Below, one piece after another: positions 11,149 to 22,163 of a stretch of DNA of 64,000 nucleotides; within the stretch, counting starts at the first letter, position 1, and every line of letters begins with the position of its first letter. The notes beneath the pieces were generated by a model that did no database searches, was not told the origin of the DNA, and was given only the letters and a program-made list of their open reading frames with translations. The DNA is from Manihot esculenta (Eukaryota; Streptophyta; Magnoliopsida; Malpighiales; Euphorbiaceae): NCBI RefSeq assembly GCF_001659605.2, contig NC_035170.2, forward strand, positions 26,888,020 to 26,952,019, written 5' to 3'. The position numbers and the translations under genes are program-made.

Positions 11149-11678
11149 AATAGAGACAAGTCAGAACAATTTTCTATCAAGATGATAAAAGCAAAACTAA
11201 AGCAGACCTCCGGGGCAACAAAGCAATGCAAACTCAAGCTCACTACCATCCATTCGAAGAAGGCGTCCAACGGATCTTTTGCAGATAAAACAGGATAATC
11301 TCGCTGGAAAGGAAGAATCTATTGCTCCAACAGAGGGTTTGAGAACGAAAAAGAGCTAGCGCTGATATATACCCGGAGCCTGAAGCCTTAGCACAGGACA
11401 GAGTTATGCTAGACTCTAAGCTAACGATGTCAGAATCTTAAAAGATATTCATGGAGAAGGAAAGAAAGGACATGTCCAGATAGTGATGACAGGAAAGCAA
11501 AGATAGCAGATAACATGGAGAATAGAGAAAAGCCCGAAAGGGGAAAGAGCAGATAGGATTCAAAAACTGCGCAACGACAGAAAGATGAAAGGGTGTTATG
11601 AAGGCACCTGAACACGAACAGACGCGGCCATAATGGTTCTTGATATTCACCCCCTCGGCAGTTGGAGCAATAACTACC

Positions 11679-11697
11679 GAGAAGGTGAAGGGGCAAT
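11679..11697 (+). promoter_or_regulatory. Polypurine tract before the Tat LTR
   Basis: GAGAAGGTGAAGGGGCAAT lies immediately before the LTR start at 11698 and would prime plus-strand DNA synthesis. It is nearly repeated at about 9540. Confidence 0.65.
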
Positions 11698-12192
11698 TGA
11701 TGACCGCTGGATTTCTTCACCCCGGTCCAGGGCCCTGACTACAGCCCAAAGCCCATAAAGTAAAGGCCCACACACCTGATACACAAAACAAGCCTGGCTC
11801 ACTCAACCTTCAAGGCCGGGCTCGACCAAGTTCCCTCACTCAGACCGGCCCAGTCCATGCAAAGCCGGCCCCATCCTCTCGGGCCCACTATCCGGCCCAC
11901 CTCTCCATCCAGCCCATGATCCAGAGTGATACTCAGACAGCCTGGCAGATCCGCTCGAACGTACGCACGAGGAGAATCAGAGGCCGTTACGCACAGAGCA
12001 GGCGCCTGATACCCTCGTACCCCCGAATCTGTATGGCAGAGATGCGTGGCCCAATCATGGAGAGGCCTTTACACGTCACCAACAAGCAAGGCGAAATAGA
12101 TAAAAGGGGAGCTTCCTCCCAGAAAGTTTAAGCATTATCTTTCAATACAAAAACCCTTGTAAAATCCTAATCTATTGGATCTCAGATCATCA
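11698..12192 (+). mobile_element. LTR of the Tat-type element, 495 bp
   Basis: Bounded by short inverted ends, TGATGA at 11698 and TCATCA ending at 12192. It contains a TATA-like GATAAAAG near 12097-12104 and an A-rich CAATACAAAAACCC before the end, consistent with U3-R-U5. It follows a purine tract, so it is a 3' LTR. No 5' partner is in the window. I could not confirm a target duplication. Confidence 0.7.
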
Positions 12193-13392
12193 CCTAGGAT
12201 AAGTAAACTTTTGAAGGAATGTCAAACAACACATAAAATTTGGACATTTAAACAAAATAAAACGTGATCAACATCCTATTCACAAAGCTGTTTTTGGTTC
12301 TCTGGATTTCTAAATTTGGGCACAAAATTCATAAACTTTGTTAAAATAGCAAACAAAAGGGCATGCAATAAAAAATTATAAATATATTTTTAAGATATTA
12401 TATTGAAAAATAAATAAATAAATAAAATAAATAACAAAAACTAAAAAAACATTGTATTCTAAACTATTCTATCCGTCTAGAAGATAAAATCTATACTTTT
12501 TTTTTTGAAAATAGATATAATCTATACAGTAAACTTAAAGGGTATATTTAAGATTTTAGAGGAAAAACTAGAAGAAACTCAAAATATAAAAACTGTATCT
12601 TATTTTTCAAACTTGGGTTTAGATAAAAAATCATAAAAAAAAAAGACTTGAACATCATGTTATAGGATATTGACTTGTTCATAATGAGACAAAAAAAAAA
12701 TCTTAAAAATTTGAGAATTTTTTATATGCTGATAGAAAATTAAGGTTTGGAAAAAATAAAATATGTATTTACCACTAATTTTTCTATATAATACAATAAA
12801 AATATAAATAGAATAAAAAATTATCATTTAGATTTGAATCAATCATTAGTATATTTCCATTCGGCCACTATAGAGTGTGTAAGTGTGACTTCGAACTCTT
12901 AGCCAAACTTATTACTAGAATACATACTACAATATATATTAAAATTAACAAAAAAAATTTTACATTAATTTTATTATTATATTAACTAATATATAATAAT
13001 TATATAAATAGTTAGCTGTCCATAATACATAAAAAGATGGCCTTTAAAACCCTACGTTAACCCATATTCTTTTCTATTTTATTTTATTTTTTATTTTAAA
13101 TGCATAAAATACATCTCTTAATTTTCTTTATTCATTTAAAAGTCTTTTAAATTATAGGCCCATTGTGATTCCTTCAGGTGCATGGACCTAAATAGAAGAG
13201 GTAAGACTTGCAGTCATAATTGTCAGTTAGTTTAAATAATAAGGGCCTTGTTTGGCTGGACTTAAATTAATGGGTTTTTATTTTAACTGACCTAATTGGC
13301 TTATATGTGTAGCCTTACTGAAGTCTATCCAAATGATTAGGGTTAATAGGTTTTTGAATCCTGTAAAGGTATAAATGGCTTGGCTTGTACCA
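12193..13392. other. AT-rich stretch with no recognisable gene
   Basis: No open frame of note on either strand and no recognisable repeat. The sequence is AT-rich with homopolymer runs. Confidence 0.6.
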
Positions 13393-13873
13393 TCCAGGTC
13401 GAGCAGTGTTCAGTTTAAATCGAAAAAATTAACTAAATCGAATTGATTTAAAAATTTAATTTAGTTTTTTATTCATTTCGGTTCACTTTGATTTTTAATT
13501 TTAAAAATTTCGGTTATTTCGATTCGATTTGATTTTAATAAAAAAAAATCGAAAAAATCAAATCGAACCGATTAGTGATAATAATATGTTTTTTCAATAA
13601 TATAGAGAAATTAAATCATATTAAAATTAAAATATTTTAATTAAATTTTAAAATACTAAAAATAAAGTGTAAAAAATAAAAAATTTATTAAAAATGAAAA
13701 CTAATCTAACCGAATCGAATCGAACCGAATCAGACCGGTTCAGTTCGATTCAATTTCTGACCAAAATCGATTCGATTCGATTTTTATAAATACTAAAATT
13801 TTAATTTTTAATTTATTTAATTTATTTGATTCAATTAAATTTTAAATTAAATCAACCGAATGCTCACCCCTAC
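13393..13873. mobile_element. MITE-like element with imperfect inverted ends
   Basis: The left end GTCGAGCAGTGTTCAGTTTAA and the right end TTAAATCAACCGAATGCTCACC are imperfect inverted copies, and the interior is full of CGAATCGAATCGAAC and its complement TTCGGTTCG. This looks like a non-autonomous hAT-type MITE common in eudicots. I could not find a clear 8-bp target duplication, so both the boundaries and the class are tentative. Confidence 0.5.
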
Positions 13874-16163
13874 TATTTATTTAATATTATTTTTTTTTTT
13901 TATGCAAGTGAGAAATTTCCGAGTATATATTTACACTGATTTTGTGTGGTGGAGCTTCAAATTCATTATAATCTTGGGTTCCACGTCGCGAAGAAAGAAG
14001 TGAAAAAAAAAAAAAACCAATGGATAAATGCAAATTAGAAAACATCAACTTCAAAAAAAAAATAAAAAAAAATTTTGCAGACAATTTTCATGAAAGATAT
14101 CGATGCTACGTGTCAAGTTGTTTCTTATTGTCCAGTGTACCGGTGAGAATAAACTTTTTATTCCCATTGTCATCGACTTAGTTTTCTTATTGTATTATAA
14201 CGACTATCTGAAAAGTCTGAATAAGAGTTATCTTTATGTTTTAAATTAGATTAGCCCATATATATATATATATATAATTATAAAAAAATTATAATTACAC
14301 TCACATATTTATACTGGTGATAAATACATGCGAATAAATCTGAGAGATTTCAGATTCGAATCTCTCACTCTCCATTTAAAAAAAAAAATATTATAATTAC
14401 ACACCAAAATTTATCAATTAAATCCTAATATTTTAAATTATAATCAATTGTATCCTAAATTTTGATGATATGACATAGTGATATAATAATTTCATTAATT
14501 TTTATCAGAAACTGTAACATCAATATAAATAGAATAAATATAAAAATATAAAATTTAATTAATAAAATATAAAGGATATGATACAATTGTAAAAATAGAA
14601 AAAAAATTAAATTTTGTTATCATTAGCTCATATTATAATTATTGATAAATAAATAATTATATTTTTAAAAAATTAATCTCTCACGTTTATTAAATTTAAT
14701 ATAGAAATAAATTAATAAAATAAAAAATCTTAATATAATATGCATCTCAATTTAAGTATAAAAAATTATTTTCTATTTATTTTTTTACTTTTTAATATTT
14801 TTTATTTATTTAGGATAACAAGAAAATAATATATTTTTCGATTAATTTTTATTTTATTATTTTTCACATAAAAATATTAAAACTTAATAAACAGAGAGAT
14901 TATTTTTAAATATAAGAATTTACTAGTAATTATAACATTTAGGATGCATTTAAAAAATATAAATATTTTTAAAATAAAAAATATTAAATTTAAAAAATAC
15001 ATAAATTTCACTAGATATCAATAAATAAATTATAATATTATCAATTATATGGTACAAAATATTTTTTTTTTAAAAAAATATTGTTATAACCTAATTTTAT
15101 GATTAGTAATAAAGTATTTGATTTGTCTCAGAATTCAAAAGTTCAAATTCTAACAACATATATGTCAAAATCAAGCAAGACAAATAACAATGAAACAAAG
15201 ATGATCTCATTTTCCAACTCTTAATTTCCGAGACATTAGACCCAAATGAGGTATGCCAGGTTGTCGTTTGGTTGTACTTCAATAAATTTAATAATAAAAA
15301 AAAACGACCGTAAAATAGAATATGAAACCTCTCAGATTTACTCAAATATACTTACTACTAGACTAATTCTGTGAGTGCACCTTAAACTTTTAGTTAAATG
15401 CGTGTTATAAATATTTTAATTTTAATTTTATTCGTTAACTATACGAATACATAAAAATAATTATACAAATATTGATATAATCTTTTAAAACAAAATTTCC
15501 TCAAACTATAGCAAAATATTATTTATTACTTTATATATTATTTTAATATTAAAATATGTTTCTTAATTTTATTACAACAGATTTAAATTTTAACAATATT
15601 TTTTAATATTCTTTTATAGGTATATTAAACTATTAAATAAAATTAGGTTAATATATTTATATATTAAGATAATATATAATTTATACAATATTATGCATAA
15701 TCGGTTGTAAACTAAAGTAAAATTTTATTAAAAATTTTAGAGTATGAAATTTATGTATATCATTAACCAGCTTGCTAATATTTTCTTTTTAAATTGTTTT
15801 AAATTTTTTAAAGGTATATAAGATATATTATTGAAATTTAAAATTACGCTAGTGAATTTTGAAATTTCATAAAAATGAAAATTATTTTAATATTTTTACT
15901 GCGTGAATCATAATTAAACACATTCAACATTTATTTGTGATACTGTTGAGATTAGATTAATGATGTGTCTCTAATGAAACTATGCTATAATTAGTTAAAA
16001 TCTGCAAAGGAAAAAACACAAAGTGGTGATAAGTGTCTATGATAATTACTCTGATACTTAAGGTCAGTGTCTCAGCGAGTAGAAAAAATATAATAAACTA
16101 CTGAGAGTTTTAATGTTTTCGAATGGTATACCTTTATCTATGTGGATTTCTCTTTTTATATTG
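13874..16163. other. AT-rich intergenic DNA, nothing coding seen
   Basis: Contains a TA dinucleotide run near 14258-14275 and many short homopolymers. The part from about 15940 onward has a weak resemblance to 21530-21660 (see the paired repeats). No coding frame is supported. Confidence 0.55.
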
Positions 16164-16640
16164 TAAAAAGTAGAGATAAATATATTATTTTTCTGATAAT
16201 TCAACGGTCGTGCTTTTGATATGGAAAATCACCGGCCAATAGGTGGAAATCCCGCGATTACAGGCGCAATAGAGATATCCTATGCCTGATAACAGTAATT
16301 TTATATCAAAATTCACCTTATTGAAGTAATGACGAGTCTTCTAGTGATAATTTGGGTGTTAAAGTGTCCGAATATTTTCTTTCTCATGTTAGTCTGTGTT
16401 TTCTACTCTAAAAGATAGAGATAAATATATTATTTTTTTGATAATCCAATGATAATACGGCCGTCTGATTAATATGGGAAATCACCAACTAATAGATGGG
16501 AATTCCGCGATTACAGGCGCAATAGAGATATTCTAGACTATGTCTAATAACAGTAATTTCGTATGAGTCTTTTAATGATGATTTGGGTGTTAAAGTGTCT
16601 TGAGTCTTCTCTTTCTCATGCTAGTCTGTATTTTCTACGT
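16164..16640 (+). repeat. Direct repeat pair, two diverged copies of about 235 bp
   Basis: Copy 1 (about 16164-16400) and copy 2 (about 16408-16640) share AGAGATAAATATATTATTTTT, then AAATCACC..CCAATAG, CCGCGATTACAGGCGCAATA, and GATTTGGGTGTTAAAGTGTC. A third, weaker relative is at about 21838-21905. No coding capacity; probably part of an old transposon. Confidence 0.75.
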
Positions 16641-16840
16641 GTTTAATCATTTTATTAAATAGGAATAACTTACAATTTTTTTTTAGATAGATAGGTGTTA
16701 TATAATGATTATGAATATAATAATCTAAAAATTACGAAATAAAATTTCAAATTTGAAGACTTTCAATCGTCTTAAAGGGGTTATGAAAGATACCAACCAA
16801 ATTAAAGGCTTTGGTTTATATTTCCTTGGTTATTGCTCCA

Positions 16841-16848
16841 TATATAAA
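16841..16848 (+). promoter_or_regulatory. Candidate TATA box of the small secreted-protein gene
   Basis: TATATAAA, 190 bp upstream of the start codon at 17039. It is the best plant-like TATA in this stretch, but the region is AT-rich, so this could be chance. Confidence 0.35.
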
Positions 16849-17038
16849 CTATAGTAAGCATATACTGTATAGTAAAACATGATATTCCCTAGTTGTTCTA
16901 AGCTTATCTTTTGGCATTTGCCTATTAAATGAGTTATTGTTGAGGCATTTAAATGTGTGAATCATCTCTCCAAACTCTCTCATTAATGCTCAAAGCCATT
17001 TCATTTCCTCTTCATCATCATCATCGTCAACAAAGGAA

Positions 17039-18329
17039 ATGGAGAATTATAGACTGAGGTTTCTGTGGTTACCTTTGGGGTTTTTTCTTCTTCTCCTCGT
17101 CTGTGCTAAAGCTGAAAGTAAGTAATCTTAATTTCTTTTTTTTTTTTTTTCTTTTAATTTTAAACTTATGAAAATAATAATAATAATAATAATTTTGCTT
17201 TTTATTCTGCTGATGATGATCAGACCCTTTAAAAAATATCAATCTGGCTCCATTTTGGCAGTGGCGAAGCGCCTGGGACTGCTTGCAAAATGTAAACTTC
17301 TTCATCCTTTTTTTTTTTTTTTTTTTTTTTTTCTTTTATAAGCATTTTTTGAAATTATTTATATTGTAAGAAATAATTCAAATAAATATTTATATTTTTA
17401 AATTTTAAATAAATAATTTTTAAAATAATTGATATAAATTTTGGTGAATGATTTTATAGGTCTCTACAAATTGCGCCACAAATCTACACCTAAATGGAGT
17501 GTTGAATATAAATGGATCTGCGCTTACAGACTTCTGCACTGGTGGGTGCGCAGAACACACTCATAATGTGCTTACTTGTATTTATTATGCCAAAAGAGAT
17601 TTCTGGTTCGCAAATGGCGCTACCGTTAAAAACCTCACTGAAACTATTCATCATGGATGCTCCACTAATACAAGTGAGTTTTTTGCTACTATCATAAACA
17701 AGTGGGTTATATACATGGGAAACACTTGTCTAGACTTCGTTCATCATGGATTAAACCATATAAATGGGTTTTCTATAAAAAAAAAAATGAGACCCACATA
17801 TTTATGTTTTAAAATTAATTTGATTCATTCAAACAGATCTAAACTGTCCCAAATAACTTTTAGATTCACTTTGTATTTGGCCCAAAATTGTTAATCCAAA
17901 TTATTTAGTAGTTTCGTGCTAACTATTATATACAGTTAGAAATTGTCATATCCGTCGATGCGGATGTCTCTTAAATCTAAGCTTTGAAATTGATGTAATC
18001 CATGATGTATGAGGTTCATTAGATATGTGATTTAAACTCGAGAGTTTATGATTTTAAAAATAATTACGATATTAATATTTTTTTTGAATATATATCGTAT
18101 TAATAAATTAAAATTCCTAATTAAGTGTGTGTTTAGGAGAATGTAATTATAAAATAAATAAATAAAAATTTTAATTTGAATAATAAACTGAGTTTTTTAT
18201 TTTTTTATTTGAGGTGCAGGTATTAATACAGATTTCAAAAGCAGTGCAATGAGGGTATACCAAAATCTATTGGTTCCATTGGTTTCATCTATAGCAACAA
18301 TGCTCATAGTTAACATCTTCCACATGTGA
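17039..18329 (+). CDS. Small secreted cysteine-rich protein, four exons
   Basis: Exons 17039-17117, 17224-17291, 17460-17673 and 18220-18329, joined by GT-AG introns (GTAAGT, GTAAAC and GTGAGT donors), give a 156-residue protein with no internal stop. Residues 1-25 are a clear signal peptide (hydrophobic LWLPLGFFLLLLVCAKA). The mature part has WQWRSAWDCLQN, then NCATNLHLNG, then FCTGGCAEHTHNVLTCIYYAKRDF, then FANGATVKNLTETIHHGC, with an N-glycosylation site at NLT. The last 20 residues (LLVPLVSSIATMLIVNIF) are hydrophobic and could be a GPI-anchor signal or a membrane anchor. The pattern resembles the plant DUF7731 family as I remember it; the function of that family is not known. It is the only host gene I see. 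Exon boundaries are inferred from frame and consensus. A LINE lies about 400 bp downstream. Confidence 0.8.
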
Positions 18330-18359
18330 GGGTTTTTCAGTATATTGGATGTATCCCAC

Positions 18360-18540
18360 AATAAAATCTATAATAATTTGGGAACTTTTCTCTTAAATAA
18401 TGTCTCTATTCTATTCTGTATACATGCAAATTTTATTTTATTTTTCTTTTGGAGACAGGTTTTTTTATGTATTTGGCTATATTGGGAAGAATCCCACAAT
18501 AAATCTATAATTACTGGGGAACTTTTTATATAATTTAAAT
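18360..18540 (+). terminator. Duplicated polyadenylation region of the secreted-protein gene
   Basis: AATAAA occurs at 18360-18365 and 18498-18503, each inside a matching ~40-bp block that starts TCCCACAATAAA and ends GGGAACTTTT (about 18354-18393 and 18492-18531). Two poly(A) signals on the gene's strand, 30 and 170 bp past the stop codon, are in the right place for transcript ends. Confidence 0.5.
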
Positions 18541-18731
18541 ATATCTCTCTCTTAACTGTTAAATAGTTATTAAAAATATTATAAAATAATTTTATAATCT
18601 AATTAATTAATAAAATTTTTTAACAATATGATTTAAATGATTTAATTATAATTTATTCTATCTAAATATGTTATATATGTATTTGAGAATTATATGGAAT
18701 ATATATATTAATGTTGATATTGTTATTGTTT

Positions 18732-18748
18732 AAATATTATTACTATTA
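18732..18748. repeat. Left target-site duplication of the LINE
   Basis: AAATATTATTACTATTA, repeated at 20808-20824 right after the poly(A) run. The 17-bp match supports LINE-type insertion, although the AT-rich sequence makes the exact length uncertain by the A residues at the left. Confidence 0.7.
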
Positions 18749-20810
18749 ATGCTCCACCAATTTCTCATATTTTTTTCGCTGATGATGCCCTTTTTTTCAC
18801 TAAAGCTACTGAAGGAGAGGCGGTACATTTAAAGGAAAGCTTGTTGGCATACGAAATTGCATCTGGTCAGAAGATAAATCTGTCCAAGTCATCAGTAATG
18901 TTCACTCCTTGTACACCACAACCGAAACGAGAAGTTTGTTGTCATATTTTTGGAGTGCAGGCTGTAGATAATCACGGCAGCTATTTGGGGATGCCCTCAA
19001 TTATTGGTAAGGATAAAAAACAAATTTTTCAGTTTGTGGTGGAAAAATTGACGAAGAGGATTCAGGGCTGGAAAGCAAAAATTTTGTCCAAAGCGGGGAA
19101 AGACGTTCTTTTGAGAACAGTAGCACAAGCAATGCCGAATTACATCATGTCATTATTTCTACTTCCTATTGATGTTTGTAAGGAGTTAGAGATGGTGATG
19201 AATTCCTTTTTTTGGAACAATGGCAAGTCAAGCTCCATTCACTGGCTACGATGGAAAAGAATGGTGGTGCCCAAAGCCAATGGAGGTCTCGGATACAGGG
19301 ACCTACGGCTGTTTAACTTGGCCCTTCTCGCCAAACAAGGGTGGCGGATTTTACGTCATCCAGATTCTTTGATGGCTAAGATTTTGAAACAACGGTATTT
19401 CCCTGATACTGATTTTTTCTCAGCTGAAGTAGGTGGAAATCCAAGCCAGATTTGGAGAAGTATATGTGCAAGTCGTTCAATTTTAATGGCAGGTTGTAGA
19501 AGAAGAATCGGTGATGGTCTCTCTACAAGGGTTCGAGAGGATCCATGGCTTTTAGATGACAACCCTTATGTTCAGTCTGTTTTTTTGGATGATGAGATTC
19601 AGTTGGTTGCAGATTTAATTCAGGGTGGAAGATGGAATTCTCAATTCATTTTGAGTAATTTTCAAGCTAGAGATGTGGAGCTCATACAACAAATTCCTTT
19701 ATCCATGCGCCAACAATCAGACATGTGGTATTGGAATCAGAACAGGCTTGGGGTTTACAAGGTGAAAGAAGGATATAGACTTGCTATAGATGAAGCGGAC
19801 CATCAGTTTTATTTCAATGATGATATGTGGGAACGAATCTGGAAGGTGAAGGTACCTGCAAAAGTCAATTTTTTTATATGGAGAGTACTTCGTGGGTGCT
19901 TACCTTGTAATTTTAATTTGAGGAAGCGTAAGGTTGAAGTACAGGATGCTTGCATTGTTTGTGGCTTATTCCAGGAAACCGAGTTACACCTGCTTCATGA
20001 TTGTACTCACGCCCAAGCTGTGTGGGTGTCTTCCATAATAGGATGGGAACCCATACATGATCTTAAAATATGGTTTTCTAATCTTATTATGACAGGTACA
20101 CATACCCAGAAAGAAGAATTTTTTATGTTGTCTTGGAGTCTATGGCACAGCAGGAATCAATTATTATGGCAGCAGAAGCATGAAGATTCTTTGGTGGTTC
20201 TTCATAGAGCCCGATCAACTTTACAACAATGGCAGAATGCTCAACTAAAGCCGAAGGAGAATGTAGTGGCATTGGCGCGTAATAGACAATGGATAGCACC
20301 AGAAATTGGAAAGTTCAAATGCAATATTGACATAGCTATTTTGACAAACAGCAGGTTCGGGTTGGGTTTTATTCTGCGTAATCATCAGGGGTTATGTGAG
20401 GCTGGAAAGATTGAAGCTATTTATGGGAATGCTGACCCAACGATAGGAGAGGCGTTATGTTTCAGAGAAGCACTAAGTTGGTTGAAAACATTGCCATATC
20501 ATCATGTTACTGTGGAGACGGATTGCCAGGTAGTAACGAAAGCCTTGATATCTCAAGATAATGAGGTTTTATCTTATTTTCAGAGTATTATCGTTGATTG
20601 TAAAGCTCTATTAAATGAGCTACCGAATGTGAGTTTTCGTTTTGTGTATAGATCAGCGAATCATGTTGCCCATTGTTGTGCAAGAGCGGCTGGTTCCATG
20701 TCTGGTCTTTCTTGGGGGGTATGCCCTCCTAATTTTCTGTATGAGGCTTTGATGATGGATTTTAATAATATGCGCTAATAGCGCGAAGCCAAAAATTTTC
20801 AAAAAAAAAA
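18749..20810 (+). mobile_element. 5'-truncated plant L1-type LINE, with poly(A) end
   Basis: Starts abruptly inside the reverse transcriptase after the left target duplication and ends in ten A residues (20801-20810) before the right copy. The short 3' UTR contains GCGCTAATAGCGC at 20772-20784, which can form a hairpin and overlaps the stop codon. The coding part has no stops, so the insertion is fairly young. The endonuclease, ORF1 and the N-terminal part of RT are missing. Confidence 0.85.
18751..20778 (+). CDS. LINE reverse transcriptase C-terminus, zinc-binding and RNase H domains
   Basis: Open from 18751 to the stop at 20776-20778, 675 codons, with no natural start. The opening APPISHIFFADDALFF contains the RT active-site FADD. 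The RT thumb and connection region follow (PNYIMSLFLLPIDVCKELE, NGGLGYRDLRLFNLALLAKQGWR), then a zf-RVT type region (VPAKVNFFIWRVLRGCLPC..L..RKV, CIVCG..E...HLLHDC), then an RNase H domain at the end: a possible first acidic residue in CNIDIA, E in IGEAL, D in VETDCQ, and AHCCARAA at the close. This is the arrangement of plant L1-type LINEs with a C-terminal RNase H. In the intact element it would copy RNA at the target site; the missing 5' half means this copy is not autonomous, though the remaining frame is intact. Confidence 0.9.
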   Translation, partial: APPISHIFFADDALFFTKATEGEAVHLKESLLAYEIASGQKINLSKSSVMFTPCTPQPKREVCCHIFGVQAVDNHGSYLGMPSIIGKDKKQIFQFVVEKLTKRIQGWKAKILSKAGKDVLLRTVAQAMPNYIMSLFLLPIDVCKELEMVMNSFFWNNGKSSSIHWLRWKRMVVPKANGGLGYRDLRLFNLALLAKQGWRILRHPDSLMAKILKQRYFPDTDFFSAEVGGNPSQIWRSICASRSILMAGCRRRIGDGLSTRVREDPWLLDDNPYVQSVFLDDEIQLVADLIQGGRWNSQFILSNFQARDVELIQQIPLSMRQQSDMWYWNQNRLGVYKVKEGYRLAIDEADHQFYFNDDMWERIWKVKVPAKVNFFIWRVLRGCLPCNFNLRKRKVEVQDACIVCGLFQETELHLLHDCTHAQAVWVSSIIGWEPIHDLKIWFSNLIMTGTHTQKEEFFMLSWSLWHSRNQLLWQQKHEDSLVVLHRARSTLQQWQNAQLKPKENVVALARNRQWIAPEIGKFKCNIDIAILTNSRFGLGFILRNHQGLCEAGKIEAIYGNADPTIGEALCFREALSWLKTLPYHHVTVETDCQVVTKALISQDNEVLSYFQSIIVDCKALLNELPNVSFRFVYRSANHVAHCCARAAGSMSGLSWGVCPPNFLYEALMMDFNNMR

Positions 20811-20824
20811 TATTATTACTATTA

Positions 20825-21529
20825 TTTTTATTATTATTTGATATTAGTTATTTATAATTTTAAAATAATCACAATAATATTTAAAATCAAGATTTACATT
20901 AAAACTAAATTTAAAATTAAAATCCAAACCGTACTGAAATTGTTTAGAATCATATCGAAATTGTATCAAAATTTAATTTCAAGTATAATTTTTTAAAATA
21001 AATAATTGGAGGTTATATTCCAATTTTGGTTCTGAATTAAAACCGTACCCGAACCAAAATAAAATATTCTTATGTTAATGTAACAAATTGCTTGCATAAT
21101 TTTTTTCTGAAAAAATTTATTTTAACCTTACATTTTGTTAACTTCTTTTACGTAAAAGTAAGTTTTTTTTTATTATTATTAAATTAAATAAAATTATTGA
21201 ATTTTAAAACTAGATAAAATTAGTTATAAGAGCTTGTATAAGCCTTTTAAATTATAAAAATAAATTTAATAACTTTTACCCCACATCAAATAAAAAAAAT
21301 TAAATATTTATATTAATTTATATTTATATTTGAAATTTTAAATTTTAAATAACAAAATTAAATATTTTTAATTTGTTACTATTATAATTTAAAAATTAAA
21401 TAAATTTAAAAAATTAAAAAATAAATTACAATATACCTCCAAATATTTGTATTAATAAGATAAATTAAATTTAAACTTAAAATTAAGTACATTTTATGTT
21501 CATTATATAATAAGTATTGTATAATAATG
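20825..21529. other. AT-rich stretch without a gene
   Basis: Only A/T-rich sequence, with ACCGTACTGAAATTG and GAACCAAAATAAAAT type motifs that may be a decayed MITE. Nothing coding is supported. Confidence 0.5.
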
Positions 21530-22163
21530 GTGGTTGAAATGAAACCTTGATGCGATTGATTAATATGTAAGAAAGAGAATGTGAGATAGTTGGCACCTAT
21601 AGAAATTATTCTGACGCTCAAGTCAATGAATTGAATAGAAGGGCAACTGTAATGAATTGTTTAGGACTCAAGAGTAGTCCTTGATCTCTATGTTCATCAG
21701 TCTTTATACTGTAAGAAGATTGAGTTACTTATAGAATCTCTTAGAAATCTAACTAGTACCGGCTAGTTGTTATACTTGTAAGAAGGTGGAGTTGGTTATA
21801 GAATCTCTTAGAAATCTGACTAGTACCGGCTAGTTGTTAAGGGATTCCGCGATTATAGGTGTAATGAGAATTTGCTAGATTATATTCGCTAACAATAATT
21901 TTATTTTATGAAAAGTTCGACTGGCTCAGAAGAGGATGAGTCTTGGCATTCTGAACACCGAGTGTTATGATGCCTTAGCCTTCCTTCTTATGGGTGAGAC
22001 TTTTGTGACCGTATGTCATAGCTTATTAGAGTCTTGCCACGTGACCCTGTCATGCAGTGACAACCCATGATATACTTTGGGCGAATATTATGTCATATCA
22101 TAAGTCCTCTGATCGGTCTTCAATTTTTTAGATTCAAAACTTACAATTATTTTCCACGATTTT
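21530..22163 (+). repeat. Diverged relative of the 16-kb repeat, adjoining the minisatellite
   Basis: GATAGTTGGCACCTATAGAA at about 21574 parallels GTGATAAGTGTCTATGATAA near 16024, and the stretch GGATTCCGCGATTATAGGTG to about 21905 parallels 16509-16560. A 65-bp unit with GAATCTCTTAGAAATC...TAGTACCGGCTAGTTGTTA is repeated at about 21733-21770 and 21798-21839. It leads straight into the tandem array at 22164, so both may belong to one old element. Confidence 0.55.

Larger units (their letters stand above)
4049..12192 (+). mobile_element. 3' part of a Tat/Retand-type Ty3/gypsy retrotransposon (element F)
   Basis: Composite call. It starts inside integrase, then has a long 3' non-coding region with two tandem arrays, an antisense spliced gene, a second diverged antisense module, and an LTR at 11698-12192. 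Tat elements are known for hypervariable 3' regions with tandem repeats and for an extra antisense frame between pol and the 3' LTR, so the order fits. The 9.4-12.2 kb part repeats the pattern antisense-UTR, purine tract, LTR start, so two related elements or an internal duplication may be joined. 4388-4620 holds only the pol 3' flank with AATAAA-like AT-rich sequence. Confidence 0.65.

Noticed and set aside
14320..14370. GATTCGAATCTC-type sequence as a tRNA B-box or tRNA-derived SINE
   Set aside because: Only a short match; no A-box, anticodon stem or tail visible.
17499..17894. 131-codon single frame as the whole secreted-protein gene
   Set aside because: It reads through a GT donor at 17674 into intron. 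Joining four exons gives a signal peptide and a better C-terminus.
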